Program-made: the position numbers and the translations under genes
NCBI GenBank assembly: GCA_036703255.1
Contig: DATNPL010000015.1
Coordinates: forward strand, 1 to 64,000
From: Drouetiella sp036703255
Lineage (GTDB): Bacteria; Cyanobacteriota; Cyanobacteriia; Elainellales; Elainellaceae
Length of the DNA stretch: 64,000 bases
Direction of reading: 5' to 3'
The notes under the pieces: generated by a model
The model's database searches: none
What the model was told of the DNA's origin: nothing
The model's input: only the letters and a program-made list of their open reading frames with translations
Shown here: piece after piece, positions 45,397 through 52,620 of the stretch
How the letters are laid out: each line of letters opens with the position of its first letter
Numbering within the stretch: position 1 is the stretch's first letter

Positions 45397-47259
45397 ATGA
45401 ACGAGCGCCAGGATGAGTCTTTAGAGGCTGCTTCAGAAATTTCTGATGAGATAGTTTTGAGCGATCGTGCTTTCGACACCGACCCATCTAAAATCCTGAT
45501 CGGAGCGTCAGACCCACAGAAACTGCGCTTTCGTCTTATAGAGTGGTTATCTGAATCTCCTAATCGCAAAGTGAAAGCTGAGCGGAAACAGGCGATCATC
45601 AAAACCCTAGATGTATCGACTCGGCAGGTTGAGCGACTGCTCAATCAATATTACGAGGATAAGCTGCGCGAAACCGCAGGGACTGAGCGTTCTGACAAAG
45701 GGGATCATCGCATTGACGACTATTGGCAAGACTATATTCGAGAAGTTTACGAGAAAAGCCTGAAGGACAAGCACCCGCTCAAGCCTGCTGATGTGGTGCG
45801 CGAAGTCCAGCGCCATGCGGTGATTGATCTGCGTCATGAAGAAGGCGATTGGCCCCACCCGGCAACCGTTTACCGAATTTTGAAACCCCTGGTCGAGCGC
45901 CACAAACGGAAACAAAAAATCCGCAATCCGGGGTCGGGTTCTTGGATGGCAGTCGAAACGCGGGACGGAAAATTACTCAAAGCTGACTACAGCAATCAAA
46001 TCGTTCAGTGTGATCACACTAAGCTCGATATTCGGATTATTGACAAGGAGGGCAAGCTCCTGAACTGGAGACCCTGGCTCACCACAATTGTTGACACCTT
46101 CTCTAGTTGCCTAATTGGCTACCATCTGTGGCATAAACAGCCCGGATCTCATGAAGTTGCCCTCACTCTGAGACATGCGATATTGCCTAAGCAGTATCCA
46201 GCAGAATATGAACTGAAGAAACCTTGGGATATCTATGGCGCGCCACTACAGTACTTCTTTACCGATGGCGGCAAGGATTTAAGTAAGTCAAAACTCATCA
46301 AAGCGATAGGTAAAAAGTTGGGTTTCCAGTGTGAACTGCGCGATCGTCCCATTCAAGGCGGTATTGTCGAACGGCTTTTCAAAACTATAAACACTGAAGT
46401 CTTAGCTGCCCTTCCAGGTTATATCTCGAAAGAAGAAGGAGGCGCAGAACGGGCTGAAAAGGAAGCCTGCTTTACCCTTGAGGATATCGACAAGATTCTA
46501 GCAGGTTACTTTTGCGACGATTACAACCATAAGCCCTATCCCAAAGATCCGCGTGATACACGCTTCGAGCGATGGTTTAGAGGCATGGGAAATAAGCTGC
46601 CTGAGCCGTTAAATGAGCGTGACTTAGATATTTGCTTGATGAAAGAGGAGCAACGGTTTGTTCAGGCGTATGGATCTGTTTACTTTGAAAACCTGACCTA
46701 CCGTTGTGAAGAGTTACGATCGCTAAAGGGTGAACCCGTCACATTGACCTACGACCCAGACCATGTTCTGACACTATATATTTATCGCCAATCTACAGGC
46801 GATGAGGTAAGGGAATTTATTGGCTATGCTCATGCGATCAACATGGATAATCAAGATTGGAGCTTGGATGAGCTAAAGCAATTCAACAAAGTACGGAATA
46901 CAGCTAAACGTGATCACTCGAATTATGATGCGCTCTTAGCCTTAAATCAACGAGAAAAGCTTGCAGAACAACGGAAGCAAGAGAAAAAAGAACGGCAACG
47001 CTCAGAGCAAAAGAAATTGCGAGGAAAGAGTAAGCAGAACTCAAACGTGGTGGAATTGCGGAAAGAGCGAGCAGGTAAATCTGCTGGCAGTGCCGAGCCA
47101 ATAGAACTCTTACCGGAAAGAGCTTTGCCCGAAATGTCGGAGCCGCAGACGCCTGCCCCCCCTTCACAAACCCCTGAACCTGCTGCTTCTAAACCTCCAA
47201 CCGAAGAGCGACACAGGCTTATCATTCCGAAAAACCAAACGCTGAAAAGGATCTGGTGA
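45397..47259 (+). CDS. tnsB: Tn7-like transposase TnsB (V-K CAST)
   Basis: 620 residues; DDE transposase that binds the ends and joins 3' strands. N-terminal helix-turn-helix DNA-binding domains (~40-180), catalytic core with D206 (QIVQCDHTKLD), D290 (YFFTDGG) and E325 (GGIVERLFKT), then a beta-barrel. The C-terminal ~100 residues are basic and coiled (EKLAEQRKQEKKERQRS) and end in RLIIPKNQTLKRIW, the TnsC-binding-type tail. A known ShTnsB is 584 residues. Start ATG 45397. It is followed by tnsC with only 3 bp between. Confidence 0.95.
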   Translation: MNERQDESLEAASEISDEIVLSDRAFDTDPSKILIGASDPQKLRFRLIEWLSESPNRKVKAERKQAIIKTLDVSTRQVERLLNQYYEDKLRETAGTERSDKGDHRIDDYWQDYIREVYEKSLKDKHPLKPADVVREVQRHAVIDLRHEEGDWPHPATVYRILKPLVERHKRKQKIRNPGSGSWMAVETRDGKLLKADYSNQIVQCDHTKLDIRIIDKEGKLLNWRPWLTTIVDTFSSCLIGYHLWHKQPGSHEVALTLRHAILPKQYPAEYELKKPWDIYGAPLQYFFTDGGKDLSKSKLIKAIGKKLGFQCELRDRPIQGGIVERLFKTINTEVLAALPGYISKEEGGAERAEKEACFTLEDIDKILAGYFCDDYNHKPYPKDPRDTRFERWFRGMGNKLPEPLNERDLDICLMKEEQRFVQAYGSVYFENLTYRCEELRSLKGEPVTLTYDPDHVLTLYIYRQSTGDEVREFIGYAHAINMDNQDWSLDELKQFNKVRNTAKRDHSNYDALLALNQREKLAEQRKQEKKERQRSEQKKLRGKSKQNSNVVELRKERAGKSAGSAEPIELLPERALPEMSEPQTPAPPSQTPEPAASKPPTEERHRLIIPKNQTLKRIW

Positions 47260-47262
47260 GGT

Positions 47263-48108
47263 ATGGCACAATCACAACTGGCAACCCAGGTTCCGGTGGA
47301 GGTTCTGGCTCCTCAACTTAATCTGACTGATGTGCTGGCTAAAATGGTTGCGATCGAGGAGCTATTCGAAACTGCGTTTATCCCAACCGATCGCGCCTCT
47401 CAATGTTTCAGATGGTTGGATGAACTGCGCCTGCTCAAGCAGTGCGGTCGAGTGATTGGCGTGAGCGAAGTTGGTAAGAGCCGAACAGCAAAGCATTATC
47501 GTGAAGATAATCCGAAGCGAGTAGCTTATGTCAAAGCTTGGACAAACTCAAGTTCCAAACGTCTGTTTACACAAATTCTCAAAGAGATTAAACACGCTGC
47601 GCCTAACGGCAGGCACAAGGATTTGCGTTCTAGATTGGCGGGAAGTCTCGAACCGTTTGGCATTGAGCTGGTTATTGTTGACAATGCTAATAATCTGCAA
47701 CGAGAAGCGTTACTTGACCTGAAGCAATTGTTTGAGGAGTCTAAGGTCTCTATTGCCCTGGTTGGAGGGCATGAGCTGGACACTATGTTAGATGATTTTG
47801 ACTTGCTGACTTGCTTTCCCAACTTATTTGAATTTGCGCGACTGGACTGCGAGGACTTTGAGAAAACGTTGAAGACAATTGAACTGGACATCCTAGCACT
47901 GCCAGAGGCATCGAACTTAACAGAAGGCAAAATCTTCGAGATTTTGGCAAGCGCTACAGAAGCTCGAATGGGAATGCTGATTAAGATTCTGACAAAGGCG
48001 ATTTTGCGTTCGCTCAATAAGGGTTCTGGCAAAGTGGATGCCGGAGCTTTAGAAGCTATTGCCAATCGATACGGTAAAAAATATAAACCTCCGACGGCGA
48101 AAAAATAA
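47263..48108 (+). CDS. tnsC: AAA+ regulator TnsC (V-K CAST)
   Basis: 281 residues, close to ShTnsC (276). AAA+ ATPase that polymerises on DNA and recruits TnsB. Walker A is GVSEVGKS (66-73). Walker B is ELVIVDNANN (135-144): the usual DEA is DNA here, so the catalytic Glu is replaced by Asn 141. Sensor-like region and C-terminal helices are intact. Starts 3 bp after tnsB, so they are coupled. Whether hydrolysis is impaired or another Glu serves is unknown. Confidence 0.94.
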   Translation: MAQSQLATQVPVEVLAPQLNLTDVLAKMVAIEELFETAFIPTDRASQCFRWLDELRLLKQCGRVIGVSEVGKSRTAKHYREDNPKRVAYVKAWTNSSSKRLFTQILKEIKHAAPNGRHKDLRSRLAGSLEPFGIELVIVDNANNLQREALLDLKQLFEESKVSIALVGGHELDTMLDDFDLLTCFPNLFEFARLDCEDFEKTLKTIELDILALPEASNLTEGKIFEILASATEARMGMLIKILTKAILRSLNKGSGKVDAGALEAIANRYGKKYKPPTAKK

Positions 48109-48165
48109 AAGTTAGCAATCGAGCCACTGGACTCTGGTTAAGAATAGTTTGTTAAGGAAACCAGA

Positions 48166-48690
48166 ATGTTTGAAGCTGATGACGATCAACTCAGATTAGG
48201 CTGTGTTGAGGCTTACGACGGGGAGAGCATCAGCCATTACTTAGGGCGTCTACGACGAATCAAAGCCAATAGCCTGCCTTCCGCTTATTCGCTGGGACAA
48301 TTAGTTGGACTGGGGGGTACGTTGGCAAGATGGGAGAATCTTCGCTTCAATCCATTTCCCTCTGATGCGGAGCTGGAAACGTTAGGAAAGCTAATGCAAG
48401 TCGCTCCGGTCAAGCTTGCTCAGATGTTGCCCTTGAAAGGGGTAACTCATCAACCAGCCCCGATCAAACTTTGTGGCGCTTGTTATGCAGAAACACCATG
48501 TCATCGAATTGGATGGCAGGCTAAATCAAAACAAGAGACGCTTGGTTGCAATCGGCATCAACTCCGCCTTCTCTCAAAGTGTCCCCAGTGTAAACGCCCA
48601 TTCCCAATCCCCTCCTTGTGGAAAGAGGGAAGTTGTAACAATTGCTCTCTGCCCTTTGCCAAAATGTTAAGGTTTCAAAAAGCGCTTTGA
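48166..48690 (+). CDS. tniQ: TniQ (small V-K form)
   Basis: 174 residues (ShTniQ is 167). N-terminal TniQ domain starts ESISHYLGRLRRIKANSLPSAYSLG, followed by two zinc-binding clusters: CGACYAETPCHRIGW with GCNRHQ and KCPQC...CNNC. Links TnsC to the Cas12k-guide complex. Lies 57 bp after tnsC, same operon. Converges with the HTH/zinc-ribbon gene, 21 bp apart. Confidence 0.93.
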   Translation: MFEADDDQLRLGCVEAYDGESISHYLGRLRRIKANSLPSAYSLGQLVGLGGTLARWENLRFNPFPSDAELETLGKLMQVAPVKLAQMLPLKGVTHQPAPIKLCGACYAETPCHRIGWQAKSKQETLGCNRHQLRLLSKCPQCKRPFPIPSLWKEGSCNNCSLPFAKMLRFQKAL

Positions 48691-48711
48691 CCATACAGAA
48701 GAAATTTTTGG

Positions 48712-49179
48712 TCATGGCTGCACTGAATTCTTCTTAAGAGACTGACCACAGTAAGGACAAAACCTGAATTCAAAAGAGGTAATCGGCTTCTCGCAGCTCA
48801 TACAACGATCGCGCAGAGCATCTCCACAAGCAAAGCAGTATTTGGCGCGAACATGAGTCCACAACACATCAGGAAGGGTTCCGGGAGTCCAGCAACGAGG
48901 GCAAATCTTGAGGGCAGTGATCGCGGGAACAGAAACCCCCTTGGTTGTGGCATCCAGGTAATCCACAGGAATGCTCAAAGCACGGGCTAAACCTTCTTTG
49001 GGTTTGCGATTGAGGCGGCTTGTCTGCCCTCGCTCAATTTTCCCTACACTTTGTAGATGCAGCCCTGCTTTTTCAGCTAGTTCTTTCTGGCTCAAACTCA
49101 GCTCAGTTCGGACTCGCCGGACATAGGCAGCCAGGGTTTCATCGGGGGTTGGAGCCAGATTTGGTTCTGAAAGGTACAT
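48712..49179 (-). CDS. XRE-family HTH regulator with C-terminal zinc ribbons
   Basis: 155 residues from ATG 49179 (TTG 3 bp before). HTH_3 domain near residues 17-72 (VRRVRTELSLSQKELAEKAGLHLQSVGKIERGQ), then two or three zinc-ribbon knuckles: CPRC, CFACGD, CMSCEKP, CPYCG. It stands opposite tniQ, and its 5' end faces the recombinase (81 bp between starts), so one divergent promoter serves both. It could regulate the transposition or recombinase genes, as CvkR-type repressors do for other V-K CASTs; that is inference. Confidence 0.78.
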   Translation of the reverse strand: MYLSEPNLAPTPDETLAAYVRRVRTELSLSQKELAEKAGLHLQSVGKIERGQTSRLNRKPKEGLARALSIPVDYLDATTKGVSVPAITALKICPRCWTPGTLPDVLWTHVRAKYCFACGDALRDRCMSCEKPITSFEFRFCPYCGQSLKKNSVQP

Positions 49180-49260
49180 CAAAGTATATCTGTAAGTATT
49201 GAAAATAAAGCTAGATCTAACTGTAAATTTAGCCCTGATTTTAGATGAGCAGAACCCAAA

Positions 49261-50151
49261 ATGACAACCTCACTTGCTGCTGTGGTAACGGAGTTTTTAC
49301 AGCGATCGGGGCTGGCTCGCAGTACCTTGAAATCCTATGAATCAACGTTGATGCCGTTCTTGCAGGAGTATGGGCGATTTCCGATCGAAATTTTGACTCG
49401 ACAGAACTTACAAGAATATCTGGACAGCCTGACAAGTCTTGCTTACACGACTCATCACAGGCATCAGTCCATCATCCAGGCAGTGTTTAATTTTGCGGTA
49501 GAGCAGGGCTACATCAAAGCTAACCCGATTGCCCGATTAAAGCGGCGGAAGCCCGATCGGGAGAAAGGTGAACATGGAACGGATGAACTAATTCGCTATC
49601 TTACGCCTGCACAACTTTCAAGTTTGTATCAGGTTGTTGCTTCAGATGTCCGCATGAAGGCTTTAGTTTGCCTACTACACCGCACTGGAGCCAGGATTGC
49701 GGAGATATTAGCGCTGGATTTGAAGCATGTTGATTTGACGCAGCGGAAGTTCCAGGTGATCGGCAAAGGGAACAGGCGACGCTGGTGCTTTTACAGCGAA
49801 GATGCGGCTGAAGCATTAGAACATTATGTGAAGTACTACAGACACGCTGGTTGTCTAGCTCTATTTACGGCGCAGCAACCCTTTAGTCTGGAGATAAGCC
49901 GTCTAAGTTATCGCACTGTTCACCAGGGCTGGACTGAGTTAATTGCCCAAAGTCCAGCTCTGGCAGGCGCTCGCATTCATGATTTGCGCCATACGTTTGC
50001 CACGGAGCGAGTGGGATTAATGGGAATTGAGGAACTGAGGGCGTTGATGGGACACCAAAACATTCAGACCACCTTACGCTACCAAAAGGTCACTTCTCAG
50101 AGAGCAGAAATAGTCGCACAAAAGGCTTTTAGTTTGCTGCCCAAAAGCTAG
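49261..50151 (+). CDS. Tyrosine recombinase, intact
   Basis: 296 residues. N-terminal SAM-like core-binding domain (~1-90) and a catalytic domain with all expected residues: R145 (RTGARIAE), K169 (VIGKGNRRR), H240/R243 (IHDLRHTFA), H265 (MGHQN) and Y274 (TTLRYQKV). XerC/D-like in length, not a phage-integrase with an arm-binding domain. It sits just after tniQ, the position of the resolvase tniR in Tn5053/Tn402. A lox-like site lies 70 bp downstream, and 10-bp inverted repeats CTAGATCTAA flank the gene (49211-49220, 50153-50162). Confidence 0.9.
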   Translation: MTTSLAAVVTEFLQRSGLARSTLKSYESTLMPFLQEYGRFPIEILTRQNLQEYLDSLTSLAYTTHHRHQSIIQAVFNFAVEQGYIKANPIARLKRRKPDREKGEHGTDELIRYLTPAQLSSLYQVVASDVRMKALVCLLHRTGARIAEILALDLKHVDLTQRKFQVIGKGNRRRWCFYSEDAAEALEHYVKYYRHAGCLALFTAQQPFSLEISRLSYRTVHQGWTELIAQSPALAGARIHDLRHTFATERVGLMGIEELRALMGHQNIQTTLRYQKVTSQRAEIVAQKAFSLLPKS

Positions 50152-50220
50152 CTTAGATCTAGATAAAAGTAGAGTTGATTTTGGTGGTTGGAGATAGCTT
50201 TTCTTTTCTGATTTTTCCTT

Positions 50221-50251
50221 TGATGCAGAGTATAGCCTGTACTCTGCATCA
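50221..50251. other. lox/dif-like recombination site candidate
   Basis: Perfect 12-bp inverted arms TGATGCAGAGTA (50221-50232) and TACTCTGCATCA (50240-50251) around a 7-bp asymmetric spacer TAGCCTG. This is the layout of tyrosine-recombinase core sites (two 11-13-bp arms, 6-8-bp spacer). No T tract follows on either strand, so it is not a terminator. 70 bp beyond the recombinase gene. Confidence 0.6.
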
Positions 50252-50365
50252 GCAAACTGAGAGTAAGAGCATCCAGCTTTCTTCTCTTTCCCTTTTTGGT
50301 CTTGCCTACAGTCAGAGGGAAGAGCGCGGTTGCTCTAGCATGACTGATTGCTTATAGTAAGCCAG

Positions 50366-51001
50366 TCATCTAACAATTAGCTTGCCCTGGCTACGCGCTG
50401 CTAAGATTACATTTCGGTTGGCTGTAAAAACCTGAATGCCCGGAACGGTTACATAGTCGCCGTCATCCGTAATGACCTGTTTGAGTGAGTGCTGCTGCAT
50501 CAGTTCGAGGATGAACAGATCGTAGCCATCGAGTGCTTGAGTCTGGAAGCGTTGAATCGCTGCATTAACTGTAGTCTGGTCAATTTGGCAACCGAGCTGG
50601 GTGGCATAGCTTGAGCAAATCAGATTCCAGGCTGTTTGAACTTCGGTAACAACTTTGGCTCGCTCAGAGGAGTAGTTGTGGCGGTACTCTTTCGGAGTTA
50701 CAGAAGAAGTTATCGAAGGGAAGAAAATCTGCTGCTGTGCCTTTTCAATTCGATGAGCTAGTTCAGCAAACATAAGGCCAGAGCAGTACAGATCTGATCC
50801 AGCCACGATAGTGTCTTGAATGTATTTAGGGTAGGAAGTAATTTGATACGCCTTCGCGGAATAGGGCTGCCCTGGAGAGCTAGCGGGCGAATAAGTCATC
50901 CAGTACCAGACATTCGTATCAACTAGAAATTTATCGGTTGGTTTGGGGCTATCGGCTTTGATGTCGATGACTTCAGCCCGGACTCTATACTGAATCGACA
51001 T
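50366..51001 (-). CDS. PIN-domain nuclease, last gene of a three-gene operon
   Basis: 211 residues. PIN motifs: D28 (FLVDTNVW), E80 (MFAELAHRIE), D158/D161 (ALDGYDLFIL) and D179/D180 (VITDDGDYV), so the metal centre is complete. PIN proteins are mostly RNases, often toxins. The start codon overlaps the stop of the DUF4325 gene (TAATG at 50999-51003). It is regulated together with a STAS-like and an HATPase protein rather than with a usual VapB antitoxin, which is unusual. Confidence 0.88.
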   Translation of the reverse strand: MSIQYRVRAEVIDIKADSPKPTDKFLVDTNVWYWMTYSPASSPGQPYSAKAYQITSYPKYIQDTIVAGSDLYCSGLMFAELAHRIEKAQQQIFFPSITSSVTPKEYRHNYSSERAKVVTEVQTAWNLICSSYATQLGCQIDQTTVNAAIQRFQTQALDGYDLFILELMQQHSLKQVITDDGDYVTVPGIQVFTANRNVILAARSQGKLIVR

Positions 51002-51348
51002 TACAGACAGAGAGATTGTTCTTGCACCATCTCATCAACGGCGTGACGGTATTCCGCATTGGAATAGTACTGCTTTGCATTCTCCAGAACTCGATCATAA
51101 ATCTGTTGGCCTACTGGAGAGAGGTTTGTGATGAACAAAAGCTGCTCTAAGTCTTCGGATTGGATGTCATACAGCAATTGGCCAATTGCAAAATTGAAAA
51201 AAACCGATAGGAAGCGCTTACCACCTTCAAAATCTAGCTCTATGACTTGATTTGCCTTCAGCTCAGGATAAATTTTCTCGTATAGCAGCTGCCCTGCCTG
51301 TTGAGTCATGCAGTTTTCGCCAAACAGTTCGTAAATCTTAAGCTTCAT
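51001..51348 (-). CDS. STAS-like DUF4325 protein
   Basis: 115 residues from ATG 51348, chosen because GGAGGGG lies 8 nt upstream; a TTG (51363) and ATG (51354) are alternatives. Core: VIELDFEGGKRFLSVFFNFAIGQLLYDI, typical of DUF4325, a STAS-fold family generally encoded next to HATPase proteins. Coupled to the PIN gene by TAATG overlap. Likely a regulator (anti-anti-sigma-like switch) of the operon. Confidence 0.82.
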   Translation of the reverse strand: MKLKIYELFGENCMTQQAGQLLYEKIYPELKANQVIELDFEGGKRFLSVFFNFAIGQLLYDIQSEDLEQLLFITNLSPVGQQIYDRVLENAKQYYSNAEYRHAVDEMVQEQSLCL

Positions 51349-51378
51349 ATCCATCCCCTCCAATATAGAGCCATAGTA

Positions 51379-52275
51379 CTATGGTACTATTATTTCGCTC
51401 ATATTACTATTGTAATAGGTTAGATCACATTGAACGGTGACATTGATCAGGGTGCCTTTGAAGAAGCTTTCAGAACTTTCATAGAGCTCCTGGTTAGCGT
51501 CAATCAGCGCGTAGCCGTCGTGGCTATAAATTTCAATTTTACCTTGTTTTTCCTTAACAAAAGTTTTTAACATATCAAGACCGCATCCTCCTGGGATATT
51601 ACCTTGCCTGGTCGTCTTACCTGGCTGAAAGGCCCACTCCAGAGCGTCCTCAGATCGCATAGTGGGATCTTGGACAAAATCACAGACATTGGCAGGAATT
51701 CCAACTCCAAAATCAATCGTAGTCAGCTTCAGCAGATTAAGGTTGGGGTAGCGCTGACCACAGCTAAAGGTTCCAATCGGAGACTGGCCATGCTCAAAGG
51801 CATTGCTATAGATCTCAAGCATAGTGCCGATAATCTGGTCCTTGAGGCTTTCGCCGATCTGAACCCAGCCGCGCCCAAGCCACTGCTGGTCAAGATAGTC
51901 CACAATTGGTTCCAACTTGTCGTCAGGATCTTCTCTGTAGGGGATGGAATTCCCTTGCCAACTAGTGAAGCCCTCTTCAAAGACGGCCCGGAAGCCATTT
52001 TGGCAGAGGTTCATCTGAACATTGTCTTGAAGAGTAGACCAGGCAAAAATAGTCTGTTTGCCCTCGAACTCAAGTAGACGGGCCAAGCCGCCCAGAAAAG
52101 CGACGGCATTTTGCTTCAAGAAGCGGCAGTCAGTGAAGTCAAAGATAATCTGTAAGGATTTGGCGGCTACTGCCCTCTGCCAAAGCTGAAATAGCTTGGT
52201 GAAATCAGCTCTTTCGTCATTAAGAGTTGGAATGCGGAGAATGGCTGCCTCAGAGGCAGGAATAGCTGAGAGCAT
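51379..52275 (-). CDS. STAS-like plus HATPase (GHKL) protein
   Basis: 298 residues. Residues ~1-100 resemble a STAS fold (LQIIFDFTDCRFLKQNAVAFLGGLARLL), residues ~140-270 a GHKL ATPase: N-box EIYSNAFEHG (154-163), G1 TIDFGVGIP (186-194) and a G2-like PGGCGLDMLKTFV. This is the anti-sigma kinase (SpoIIAB/RsbW) type of ATPase but with its own STAS part. First gene of an operon with DUF4325 (30 bp) and PIN. Starts ATG 52275. Confidence 0.82.
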   Translation of the reverse strand: MLSAIPASEAAILRIPTLNDERADFTKLFQLWQRAVAAKSLQIIFDFTDCRFLKQNAVAFLGGLARLLEFEGKQTIFAWSTLQDNVQMNLCQNGFRAVFEEGFTSWQGNSIPYREDPDDKLEPIVDYLDQQWLGRGWVQIGESLKDQIIGTMLEIYSNAFEHGQSPIGTFSCGQRYPNLNLLKLTTIDFGVGIPANVCDFVQDPTMRSEDALEWAFQPGKTTRQGNIPGGCGLDMLKTFVKEKQGKIEIYSHDGYALIDANQELYESSESFFKGTLINVTVQCDLTYYNSNMSEIIVP

Positions 52276-52618
52276 GATTGTCTCGGTCTGAACTGGGGTG
52301 GTGCAACTTTATATAGAGCGTCAGCCATCACAAGATAGAGTCTCGAAACGCTACATCTATTTTAATTGTAGAGAAGAAGTTTTGATGTACTACCAGTAAA
52401 TTGTGTGTAAGTACAATTCTAAGTGAGCGAATTATACTTTCGGCTGACTAAGTATGATTTCCTCAGTTACAGCAGTAGCTATAGTATTCTTGAACTACGG
52501 TTCTAGCCCATTTCCTCATAAACCATTAAATGCTATTTGTGCTCGCATTTCAGCGATTCTATGCGTGATTAATCACGCCTGCGTGATTCGAATATATGCA
52601 ATGCGCGTATTTGCGTGA
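52276..52618. other. Promoter region of the HATPase/DUF4325/PIN operon
   Basis: A 343-bp gap; transcription of the operon runs leftward from here. It contains the repeat/palindrome cluster at 52562-52620 next to the stop of the AlbA_2 gene and otherwise nothing recognised. Confidence 0.5.
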
Positions 52619-52620
52619 TT
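52562..52620. promoter_or_regulatory. Palindrome and iteron cluster TGCGTGATT
   Basis: TGCGTGATT at 52562, 52580 and 52612, and the perfect 16-bp palindrome GCGTGATTAATCACGC (52563-52578). Probably an operator or protein-binding array. It is 290 bp upstream of the HATPase start and overlaps the 3' end of the AlbA_2 gene. Confidence 0.55.

Noticed and set aside
50221..50251. Terminator reading of the lox-like palindrome
   Set aside because: No T tract follows the stem on either strand.
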